From Lachnospiraceae bacterium (GTDB lineage Bacteria; Bacillota; Clostridia; Lachnospirales; Lachnospiraceae): DNA of 37,893 nucleotides. Each line of letters opens with the position of its first letter. Position 1 is the stretch's first letter. Location: assembly GCA_011959805.1 (NCBI GenBank), contig BLMC01000025.1, forward strand, positions 1-37,893, written 5' to 3'. A model generated the notes under the pieces. It searched no databases, was not told the origin of the DNA, and saw only the letters and a program-made list of their open reading frames with translations. This document shows positions 1 to 6,826 of the stretch, one piece after another. The position numbers were made by a program, and so were the translations under genes.

Positions 1-50
1 ACTCATCTATTTTGCAACGCCCTCCATATTTAGATAAAATTCGTAAAAAT

Positions 51-88
51 AAGGCATACCAGATATCTTACCCTATCTGATATACCTT
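51..88 (-). terminator. Intrinsic terminator after the HNH gene
   Basis: Arms at 51-65 and 74-88 pair completely on the minus-strand RNA, with two G-U wobbles, around an 8-base loop. The hairpin is followed on that strand by ATTTTTA. It lies about 50 bases past the end of the HNH endonuclease gene, where a minus-strand terminator is expected. Confidence 0.7.
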
Positions 89-141
89 ATAATCATCTAC
101 ATACTATCCCATCATCACTTAATTATCAATCCTCCACCCCA

Positions 142-858
142 TCATTGCTCATATACCTTATATAGTATCCTTATATCATTCATTACCTTTATAATAAATT
201 CTTCCAAGTCATCACCTGTTTTTTTGAAATGTTTTCTAACTACCATATACTGTTTTTGATTCAGCGGATATAAATTTCTGTAATAGCAGTCCTGTTTATC
301 ATTCTCACCATGCCATATATACACATTATTTACTTTATCTGGATTTACAATAAATTTTTCTACTACTGCTTTTGCTGCAAATAAATAATCTTTCTTATAA
401 ATCCACTTACTATCAAAGAATACATTCTTTTTCAACATATATAGTAATGTTCCATTACTATCATAACTACCTTGCAACAGATTGTATTTACCATTTGAAT
501 ATCTGATCACCCTGCCATAATTTGACAGCCATATATCTTTACAATCCATGCTCTTTACAAATATCTCGTCTGTGCCTAATGGAATAATATCAGTATTAGA
601 AAGATCAAGTATTTGCTCTGGTCTGATATCCTTATATTGCCTCTCTATCAATATCTCCAAATTATCAGAAAATTTAATCTCATTCTTTTCTTCAAGGTAT
701 GCATGTTGGTATTCATATTCACATTCTTTGCATTGTGATAAATAATATGGATTATATTACTGTTCTTTTACTAATCTGAATTTTTCAACAGGTAATGCCC
801 TGCCACACTTATTACATATTTTTGTTATTTGGTTCTTTATTGTATTTGTATTACTCAT
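142..858 (-). pseudogene. HNH homing-endonuclease-like gene interrupted by an in-frame TAA
   Basis: Reading from an ATG at 858, preceded by AAAGGAAG, gives a protein starting with a zinc-ribbon half, CNKCGRALPVEKF. A TAA at 757-759 (codon 34) then stops translation. The same frame continues without a shift through the second zinc-ribbon half (QCKEC) into a 172-residue body ending at 142. The body holds a WLSNYGRV stretch typical of NUMOD4-like DNA-binding segments, and an HNH-like region with an IWHGEND core and a downstream RNLYPL. This is the usual layout of phage-type HNH endonucleases. The single stop may be a recent CAA-to-TAA type change. An internal restart near 660 would make a protein lacking the zinc ribbon. 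Homing or restriction-type DNA cleavage is the family role; activity here is doubtful. Confidence 0.75.
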
Positions 859-1475
859 CTTATTTTAATACTTCCTTTCAATTTTCGATATGATAATAAA
901 TTACGTCTCCCAATTTGGCAATGCTAAAATAAAGAGTCAGAAGAGACTCCCTAATTAATTTCATGTATTCAATTTTGTTAAATTTCAGAAGTCCTTAATT
1001 TAGACATCTAAATTATATTTTGTAGAATATTTCGCAAAAAGTTGCGATTTCTCAATTCTGTGTAATCGTGGAAATGACATTTCCAGATTTGGAAACACTG
1101 ACATTCCCCCACTTGTGGGGGAATGATAGATAAACTAAATACTTTAAACTTGCGTCCAAATGGACGCATCCTTTGCCAACATTTTGTTGATAAGAACACT
1201 ATGAAATAATCTACTTTATTTTTTAGTTATCCTGGCATAAGACAACCTTTTACACACTTCTGTGGAAAACTTGTCTCTTCATAGATGATAGGATTAAATC
1301 CTTTGCAAGGTTTAAGAATTTTCATGTTGAAGTGAAATAAATTTTCGTCTATCAAAATAGGGTAAGCAAGCCTTTTAAAACGTTCGCTTTGAAACGAACG
1401 AAAATCTTTTTAAACTATTTCTTTCTGTTATATAAAGGTATGTAACGAACCGCTACCCACCAATATTCACGCACT
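859..1475. other. 617-base spacer rich in perfect short palindromes
   Basis: I see no convincing protein gene here. The stretch contains at least five compact inverted repeats: 1032-1047 (TCGCAA/TTGCGA), 1070-1084 (GGAAAT/ATTTCC), 1102-1125 (CATTCCCCCAC/GTGGGGGAATG), 1151-1168 (TGCGTCCA/TGGACGCA) and 1381-1400 (CGTTCG/CGAACG). A 32-codon minus-strand frame at 1227-1325 contains three cysteines but has no ribosome-binding site, so I do not call it a gene. The spacing of the palindromes suggests a structured RNA, an operator array or the remains of a replication or transposition site. Confidence 0.6.
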
Positions 1476-1976
1476 TTAATATAATTCTTTAGCAATTCTT
1501 GCCATCATACTCCCACAACTTTCACCTTTATTAATACGAATAAATTTGCAATGTATTTTACCTTCTATGTATTTCTGCCTTTTAAAATCATAATCCTTTT
1601 TATATTTATGTTCTTCCTCATCAATCTCAATGGCTATATTGTATTTAGTAATATATAAATCTATTTTATATTTATCAACTGAATATTGTTGAATATAAAA
1701 AATATTCATTACATCTAAGAAATCTTTTATTTCGTTTAGATATTTATACTCAAATCTTGCAGAACGGATATTGTATTTAAATTTATTTGTCAAAATTTCA
1801 TCACCATTATTTGTCAATAAATAATATTTATACGTTCTTCCCCTTGGCGAAATATAGCACGATAAAATAAAATGGTTAATAAATTCAGAATTCTTCTTTA
1901 TTATATTTCCTATTGTTCTACACACTTTATCACGATCTTTTCTAAATCTTTGTGTTATTTCTCTGCTGTTTACCAA
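1476..1976 (-). CDS. Rha-like DNA-binding domain fused to PD-(D/E)XK nuclease-like domain
   Basis: The gene encodes 166 residues. Residues 1-65 resemble the phage regulatory protein Rha family: an N-terminal SREITQRFRKDRDKVCRTI helix-turn-helix-like stretch, then SCYISPRGRTYKYYLLT. Residues 100-155 resemble DUF559/Vsr-type PD-(D/E)XK nucleases, with D106 in KIDLY, E117 and D119 in IEID, H123, and a later FIRIN strand. The start is TTG, chosen because GGAGGTGA lies 10 bases upstream (1987-1994); no in-frame ATG fits. Rha proteins act in phage lysogeny and host interaction, and DUF559-like domains are DNA-cleaving folds. The combined job is inferred to be phage- or island-related DNA binding and cleavage. 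Confidence is good for the two domains and low for the exact role. Confidence 0.7.
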   Translation of the reverse strand: MVNSREITQRFRKDRDKVCRTIGNIIKKNSEFINHFILSCYISPRGRTYKYYLLTNNGDEILTNKFKYNIRSARFEYKYLNEIKDFLDVMNIFYIQQYSVDKYKIDLYITKYNIAIEIDEEEHKYKKDYDFKRQKYIEGKIHCKFIRINKGESCGSMMARIAKELY

Positions 1977-1994
1977 AATTTCTTTATCACCTCC

Positions 1995-2606
1995 AATTTA
2001 CTTATTCTCCAAATAAAAAAATTGCTCTAAAAACAATCTCCTAAATGGTAAATCTGTTTGATTTTTTATACATTAAATGATTAGTATAAATTTGAACAAC
2101 TCTATCTAAAAGCATGATAACAACCTACTTGATGTACACTTGCGCCACTGTACCTACAAAATATACACCTGCTACCAATAGAAGTTATTGTCTTACAGGT
2201 ATATGGTAAAATACTGCTCACCTAAAATTTATAATGGCAGTTATGTCATAATGCCACAGCCATATCAATAATACATACTCCCTTTAAAGGGATATTGTGA
2301 AACACGATACACCCAATAATTCAGTATTTAACAATCTGATAACTACTGAGTATATTCAATGGTTGATTGTGATCACAAATGAAATAAATATAATATTGCA
2401 CTTATTATCTTCTAAAAGAATTGTTATTTCATTACACCTTTATTTAACCAGAGAAAAATTAAGCCCGTTAATTTTGTCAACCCCGTACTTTTTGGTACAT
2501 GTTGGGTATGAATTACAGAGTCTTTTAAAAGCTAATGTATTACTCCTGACTTTCGTCCATTTAGAAGAAGACTATAAAACGTCAAATTTGACACACCTTT
2601 TAACTA
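1995..2606. other. 612-base spacer between Rha-nuclease gene and doc, with three palindromes
   Basis: No gene with a ribosome-binding site and family resemblance is visible on either strand. A long plus-strand open frame from 2297 runs antisense into the doc gene and has no protein-like features. Short palindromes occur at 2235-2256 (TGGCAgTTATG, then CATAAtGCCA-like arms), 2279-2292 (TCCCTTTAAAGGGA, perfect) and 2367-2378 (TTGTGATCACAA, perfect). They may be operators, but none has a promoter I can place with confidence. Confidence 0.5.
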
Positions 2607-2984
2607 TCAATTCTGGTGTTCTAAAATCCATGTTAATATATCCTCATATCCTTTTTTACTACCTGCCACATCAAGAATCAAATCAATTAATTCTTTCTGT
2701 GTATATTCCAATTCATATCCATTAACTGCTAAAAATACTAACATAGCATGGACACCAATTCTTTTATTACCATCTATCATCGTATGATTCTTTACCAGTC
2801 CATAGCACAATCTAGCTGCCTTTTCTTGAATGCTTGGATATAATTCTTGACCGCCAAAATATTGAAATGGACATTCTAATGCTGAACTCAATAATCCGTC
2901 ATCTCGTACACCCTTACTTCCGCCAAAAGATTCTATCAACTGATTATGAAGCATTAAAATCTGTTCTTTTGTAAGACGTATCAT
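2607..2984 (-). CDS. doc: Doc-family toxin (Fic fold), death-on-curing protein
   Basis: The gene encodes 125 residues, the usual Doc length. The family signature HxFx(D/N)GNKR appears as NHTMIDGNKRIG. Opening residues RLTKEQILMLHNQLIESFGG and the RDDGLLSSAL segment also match Doc. Doc toxins block translation; the P1 phage toxin phosphorylates EF-Tu. The start codon overlaps the antitoxin stop by four bases (ATGA, 2981-2984), so the two are translated together. The catalytic motif is intact, with Met replacing the usual Phe of HxF, so the toxin may be active. It probably stabilises the surrounding accessory tract. Confidence 0.9.
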   Translation of the reverse strand: MIRLTKEQILMLHNQLIESFGGSKGVRDDGLLSSALECPFQYFGGQELYPSIQEKAARLCYGLVKNHTMIDGNKRIGVHAMLVFLAVNGYELEYTQKELIDLILDVAGSKKGYEDILTWILEHQN

Positions 2985-3223
2985 TTTGCCAATACCTCAT
3001 ATGCTTCTTTATTCTGTTCTATTAATCTTTTTGAGAGATTCATAATATCTTCATCTGATGCAACAGAATCACTTTCAACCTTATTAAAATCTATTACAAG
3101 ATATCTGGGCACATTATTTTTCAGAATAATTGCTGTTCCATGTTCATCAACCAATCTTGCTACTTTTGAAAAATTCTGGTTTGCCTCTGTAATAGAAACC
3201 ATTGTATTTGTATCAATTTTCAT
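2981..3223 (-). CDS. phd: Phd/YefM-family antitoxin
   Basis: The ATG at 3223 has AGGAG 11 bases upstream and gives 80 residues; a TTG two codons earlier is possible. MVSITEANQNFSKVARLVDEHG is the standard Phd/YefM N-terminal DNA-binding fold, with the Cys-free beta segment AIILKNNVPRYLVI after it. The C-terminal 25 residues are charged and helical, as expected for the toxin-binding tail. In this family the antitoxin neutralises Doc and represses its own promoter as a complex. It lies directly upstream of doc with a four-base overlap. Confidence 0.9.
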   Translation of the reverse strand: MKIDTNTMVSITEANQNFSKVARLVDEHGTAIILKNNVPRYLVIDFNKVESDSVASDEDIMNLSKRLIEQNKEAYEVLAK

Positions 3224-3256
3224 AATCAAACAACTCCTATATTATATTTTTATTAT

Positions 3257-3285
3257 AGTATATGTAATTTATAGGATATATTCAA
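3257..3285 (-). promoter_or_regulatory. Sigma-A-type promoter of the phd-doc pair
   Basis: On the minus strand a TTGAAT box (3280-3285) and a TATACT box (3257-3262) are separated by exactly 17 bases. They sit about 35 bases upstream of the phd start, a fitting distance for its promoter. This is read from sequence only. Confidence 0.55.
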
Positions 3286-3335
3286 CCTCTTTTTAACACT
3301 CTTTATTTATACTATTTTCATAAATGTTATATTAG

Positions 3336-3473
3336 TTAAAGTAAAGCCTCTATATCAATAAAATCTAAATCCTTTTCAGTAACGCAAAATAACTCACCGT
3401 GCAATTTTGCACTATGAGATTTCTTTTTGTTTAGTTCATTTTGTCCCACACAATCTATATTTGCCCGGTTCAT
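3336..3473 (-). CDS. Small hypothetical protein, 45 residues
   Basis: A 45-codon open frame starts at ATG 3473, with GAGG 11 bases upstream inside AGAGGGTAAGATTCAA, and ends with TAA at 3336-3338. The product has a basic middle (LNKKKSHSAKLHG) and an acidic, hydrophobic end (EKDLDFIDIEALL). Codon choice and the clean C-terminus look protein-like. I do not recognise the family. It sits between the upstream phage-like gene and the phd promoter, all on the same strand. It could be a genuine small accessory protein or the tail of a decayed gene. Confidence 0.4.
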   Translation of the reverse strand: MNRANIDCVGQNELNKKKSHSAKLHGELFCVTEKDLDFIDIEALL

Positions 3474-3540
3474 TTGAATCTTACCCTCTGTAGGCATGTC
3501 CAAATTCTAGTTTATTACAATGCCAATCCGTAAAAGAATA

Positions 3541-3834
3541 CTAGTTATTATCAAGGTCAAACTTTTCCTGTAGATAGTCAATCATTGATTGGATATTCTT
3601 TGTATTATGTGCGCCTCCGCAATTACTTTTTGACGGCTCCACTACATCACGAATTTTTCTTGTAAATATGTATGTCTTTTTAGGTTTATTTGTTTTTTTA
3701 TTTATTGGATGGTAAAACTCATAAGCAGATTCAATCTCTTTCAACTGCGCTTTCTTTGAATTACCAGCTTTCTGTTCCCATCCAAGAATCTTACAAATTT
3801 GAGCATAAGTGTGTTCCTTGTTTAGTTTTATCAT
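3541..3834 (-). CDS. Phage-associated hypothetical protein, 97 residues
   Basis: The ATG at 3834 follows AAGAGGATAAAA. The protein opens with YAQICKILGWEQKAGNSKKAQ, then a conserved-looking IESAYEFYHPINKKTNKPKK stretch and a YIFTRKIRD segment. I associate this pattern, a helix-turn-helix-like start followed by a basic linker, with uncharacterised phage and mobile-element proteins of Clostridia. Such proteins are often longer, so this copy may be only an N-terminal domain, although the C-terminus (MIDYLQEKFDLDNN) reads like a natural end. The function is unknown; a DNA-binding or replication accessory role would be a guess. Confidence 0.55.
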   Translation of the reverse strand: MIKLNKEHTYAQICKILGWEQKAGNSKKAQLKEIESAYEFYHPINKKTNKPKKTYIFTRKIRDVVEPSKSNCGGAHNTKNIQSMIDYLQEKFDLDNN

Positions 3835-4153
3835 TTTTATCCTCTTTTTTATTTTACTTTTTTGAACATAGTATTTACATATAGAGTTGTCGTACTACGC
3901 ACTCCAATAATCTGATTTTTAATTTTCCATTTTTGAACATTTGAGAAATACATATAAATTATTTACTTATATGTGTATCTCGTATGTTCAAATTTGGAGT
4001 CATAATACAAACCCGACATAATTTCACCGCTTGCGGGAAATCTCTATATGTAATCTTCAATGTTCATTTTTTAACCTTTCCAATAATCCTTCTTCATTTT
4101 AAAAAATAAAAATACTCCGTTTATGGTCATCATCTGTTTTGTCTGCTTTAATA
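3835..4153. repeat. Spacer with repeated GAACAT half-sites and a long hairpin
   Basis: This 319-base gap has no gene. The motif TTGAACAT occurs directly at 3862-3869 and 3933-3940, and inverted as ATGTTCA(A) at 3984-3991 and 4060-4066. The middle pair bounds a 59-base imperfect palindrome (3933-3991) whose inner arms, around ATACATATA and TATATGTGTAT, also pair. A smaller hairpin lies at 4022-4040 (TTTC/GAAA with a CGC/GCG core). The layout suggests binding sites for a regulator of the neighbouring genes, or a structured 5' leader. Confidence 0.5.
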
Positions 4154-4393
4154 TCAGTAATAGTAAATCCCTTTTTGAGTATTTGATTGTCTATCAGTAG
4201 ATTCTATTACAACGATATCTCTTGCATTGTAATCACTCCTATTATTGCTAAATATTTTAAAGGATACATAGTAACCTCTTTCCATACATTCTTCTTTCAG
4301 CTGTGAATGATGTACAAAATATGAATTGTTATCTTCTCCACGTACAAAACCATATCCTCTATCTGTAAAATAATTTGTCACTCTACCATACAT
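4154..4393 (-). CDS. Small cold-shock-domain-like nucleic-acid-binding protein
   Basis: The 79-residue product begins MYGRVTNYFTDRGYGFVRG and continues with SYFVHHSQL. These match the RNP1 (GYGFV) and RNP2 (YFVHHS) motifs of the cold-shock OB fold. The remaining strands (YYVSFKIFSNNRSDYNARDIVVIE) complete the domain. CAGGAGGACAAATAT provides a strong ribosome-binding site before the ATG at 4393. Cold-shock proteins bind single-stranded RNA or DNA, but this member is divergent and sits in the accessory tract, so a role specific to a mobile element is possible. Confidence 0.75.
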   Translation of the reverse strand: MYGRVTNYFTDRGYGFVRGEDNNSYFVHHSQLKEECMERGYYVSFKIFSNNRSDYNARDIVVIESTDRQSNTQKGIYYY

Positions 4394-4625
4394 ATATTTG
4401 TCCTCCTGTTTGATAATTTTGTAATTGATTTTGTTTGGTTATAGATATTGGGTTAATTAATGTGATTGGCTTTTATTGATTTAGTTACTTTGTCAATGAA
4501 ATATGGTTTTTATTTAGAGTATTTGGATTATTGAAATTGGAATGTTATAGCGAATACCTCTATGGCGTTCTGTAGGCTGTTCTAAGAAGGTTTAATGAGT
4601 GATGGGTAAATAATATTTATAAAAC

Positions 4626-4681
4626 ATTAAAATAAGCCTCTATCAATCATATTTCTACAACTGATAGGGGCTTATTTTAAT
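4626..4681. terminator. Strong bidirectional terminator-like hairpin
   Basis: Arms at 4626-4645 and 4662-4681 pair over 20 positions with only one G-U wobble. The outer ends are A-rich and T-rich, so a U-tract is formed on either strand. It lies between the cold-shock gene and the deacetylase stub, both on the minus strand, and would insulate the two. Confidence 0.65.
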
Positions 4682-4783
4682 ACCCTATAATTTCTATTAA
4701 ATATATACTCTAATCTCAATCTCGCGACATTCACACCCCTTTTTGTTCGTTTGCTTTCCCTTTGTATTAGGCTATTTTCCCTT

Positions 4784-4807
4784 AAAATCTCTATCTTTTG
4801 AGATTTT
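4784..4807 (-). terminator. Hairpin immediately after the deacetylase stub
   Basis: AAAATCTC (4784-4791) pairs with GAGATTTT (4800-4807) around an 8-base loop. It begins 10 bases past the stop codon of the truncated deacetylase and could end its transcript. Confidence 0.4.
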
Positions 4808-4817
4808 TCATATATGC

Positions 4818-5189
4818 CTATCTGTCCACCCATCCTCCTGTCATAAAAAACGTTACTTTCACATCATGTTTTTTTAATATTTCCATTATTTTTTCTGTAT
4901 CTTCATTTCCCCATGCTGCGTCGAATGTCAACGCAATCTTTGGTTCTTCTGTCTGTACACAATAAATTGGCAACTCTCTTCCACCTACCTTGGAGCTGGT
5001 AGTCAAAATTGTTCCTTCCTCTCTATATCGCACTCCTAGTAACCCTGCAAGCACCAAAACTGCCGTCGCCAGTATTGCAGTTTTTCTTGAAATATTTATT
5101 TCTTGTAAATACACACTAATTTCTTTTAAGTATTGAATTAGTACACCACTTGTCTGTGAATCGTTATTATCATTACTTCTTCCAAGCAT
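4818..5189 (-). pseudogene. Truncated sporulation-type polysaccharide deacetylase
   Basis: The 123-residue frame has a 40-residue N-terminal part, a membrane anchor (about 39-53, AILATAVLVLAGLLGV), and the start of a NodB deacetylase domain: KIALTFDAAWGNEDT, then VKVTFFMTGGWVDR. It stops there. Full-length family members continue for roughly another 130-150 residues with the metal-binding and catalytic motifs (HSxxH, RPP, D-W, LLH), none of which is found downstream in any frame. The FDAAWGNEDT form is typical of PdaB-like spore cell-wall proteins. A GAGAAG ribosome-binding site precedes the ATG. A CATACAAT sequence about 75 bases upstream resembles a sporulation-sigma minus-10 box. The gene is judged broken by the junction at its 3' end. 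Confidence 0.75.
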
Positions 5190-5410
5190 AAGCTTCTCTT
5201 AATTTTTTTATAAAAATATATTAGAAATTCTTCAATTGTATGACAAAATTAGGCATGTTTCAAAATGCTGCAAAAACGCATTGGAAATTTCTGGTGCGGT
5301 GTACACAGTTTTGCTAGTATAAAACCAACTTATATACCTGCAACTTTAATAAAAATTATCTGAGTCGAAAATTGACCTTCAAAAGAATAAATAATAGAAT
5401 ACTATATTCT

Positions 5411-6730
5411 TTATTGTAGATTAACTGTCTGGTTACACAGGCTATCAAGCACTTCAAAATAAGTTTCAAATGTTTTCTTGCAACACATGGGATTAGAAAT
5501 TTCTATCCCTTCTACGCGCAACCCAATCAATGCAAATGCCATCGCTATACGATGGTCTTCATATGTCTGGATAACTACTGGTTTTGGAGTGCCTGGGTGA
5601 ATTGTAATTGCATCGGTCTCTTCCTTGCAAGAGATACCAAGACGTGTAAGTTCTGTCACAATAGCATGGATACGGTCCGACTCTTGCAACCGAATATGAC
5701 CAATATTTTCAATACGAATGTCGCTATCTGCAAAAGGCGCAAGTATTGCAAGTGTCATCGTCTGATCGGAAAAATCCTTCATATCAACAGTTATACCTTT
5801 TAATCTACCATTTGTTGCTCCACACACTTGAATACCATCGGAGGTTTCAGTAACTTGACAACCCATTTTTTCTAACAATTCCAAAAATTTTAAATCACCT
5901 TGCATGCATTTCCATGTAATATTCTTAACGATAGTCCTTCCACCAGTAAGTGCCGCCGCTGCATAGAAATAGCAAGCAGCTGAAACATCTGGCTCAATCT
6001 GGTAGCAACCAGAACTATAGCAAACCCCTTGTTCTACAAAATACCTTGTTCCATCAAAGTCTATCACAACACCAAACTGTTCCATCATTTTCCGTGTAAT
6101 TCGTATATAAGCGCCATCTTTACGCACACTTGTAATTTCAATACAAAGTCCTTGTTTTACCATTGGTGAAATCAGCATTAATGCACTTAGAAATTGCGTA
6201 CTCTCACTGATATCAAGTTTTATATTGCACCTTTTATCTATCGGCAATCTTCCACCAATTCCTTTTATTTTAATAGGCAAGAATCCTTCTTTTTCAAGGT
6301 AGACAATCTCTGCTCCTATATCTTCAAGTACATGAAATAACGGTTTCATTGGGCGTTTTTTCATCTGCTCTGAAGAATTTATTACAAAGGTTCCCTCTGC
6401 CATTGCAAGCATTGCTGTCAGAAACCTTGCAGCAGTTCCAGCGCTTCCAACATAGATTTCTCCAGATGTGACAGGAATTGTTCCATTTAATCCTTCCACA
6501 GTAACCATCTTTTTGATCTCATCAATTCTTACCTGAAATCCAAGTGCTTTTAGACAACTAAGAAAATTTCTTGAATCCTCGCTAAATAATACGCCTTTCA
6601 ATGTCGTCGTTCCATCTGCTAGCGCTGCTATAAGCAGCGCTCTATTTGTCATACTCTTTGAACCAGGTACCTCTACAGTCCAGTCAATAGGTCCATCTAA
6701 TTTAGGTACTTTATATTTTATAGTTGTCAT
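5411..6730 (-). CDS. aroA: 3-phosphoshikimate 1-carboxyvinyltransferase (EPSP synthase)
   Basis: The enzyme joins phosphoenolpyruvate to shikimate-3-phosphate, the sixth step of the shikimate pathway to aromatic amino acids. The 439-residue product is full length. Visible motifs are VPGSKSMTNRALLIAALADG near the N-terminus, GSAGTAARFLTA (about 96-107), KKRPMKPL, DFSDQT MT-type and QESDRI segments in the second domain, and EDHRIAMAFALIG near the end. GSAGTAARF differs from the common GNAGTAxR of class I enzymes, so the glyphosate-sensitivity class is not obvious. The ATG at 6730 follows GGAAACGATACT. It stands alone, without other aro genes nearby. Identity is secure. Confidence 0.95.
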   Translation of the reverse strand: MTTIKYKVPKLDGPIDWTVEVPGSKSMTNRALLIAALADGTTTLKGVLFSEDSRNFLSCLKALGFQVRIDEIKKMVTVEGLNGTIPVTSGEIYVGSAGTAARFLTAMLAMAEGTFVINSSEQMKKRPMKPLFHVLEDIGAEIVYLEKEGFLPIKIKGIGGRLPIDKRCNIKLDISESTQFLSALMLISPMVKQGLCIEITSVRKDGAYIRITRKMMEQFGVVIDFDGTRYFVEQGVCYSSGCYQIEPDVSAACYFYAAAALTGGRTIVKNITWKCMQGDLKFLELLEKMGCQVTETSDGIQVCGATNGRLKGITVDMKDFSDQTMTLAILAPFADSDIRIENIGHIRLQESDRIHAIVTELTRLGISCKEETDAITIHPGTPKPVVIQTYEDHRIAMAFALIGLRVEGIEISNPMCCKKTFETYFEVLDSLCNQTVNLQ

Positions 6731-6826
6731 AGTATCGTTTCCTTTCTTTTATAACTGTTATAGTATCTTACCACTACTGTCAAACTCTCCTTTTAGCCTT
6801 TATTTCTATCATACTACAAAGAATAT

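Larger units (their letters stand above)
4394..4817. other. 424-base spacer at the edge of the accessory tract
   Basis: No gene is visible. It contains the 20-base-pair hairpin at 4626-4681 and a smaller one at 4784-4807, listed separately. The right edge coincides with the point where the deacetylase gene loses similarity to its family, so a recombination junction probably lies near 4800-4818. Confidence 0.5.

Noticed and set aside
1008-1199. Minus-strand open frame of 63 codons in the palindrome-rich spacer
   Set aside because: Its sequence is produced by the hairpins themselves, it has no ribosome-binding site and no protein-like features.
1227-1325. 32-codon minus-strand frame with three cysteines
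   Set aside because: No ribosome-binding site and no recognisable family; mentioned only in the spacer description.
2297-2725. Plus-strand open frame of 142 codons
   Set aside because: It runs antisense into the well-supported doc gene, lacks a ribosome-binding site and has the Leu/Ile-rich composition of an AT-rich shadow frame.
3933-3991. LexA (SOS) operator reading of the GAACAT dyad
   Set aside because: The half-sites are too far apart for the GAAC-N4-GTTC pattern, so only an unidentified regulator can be proposed.
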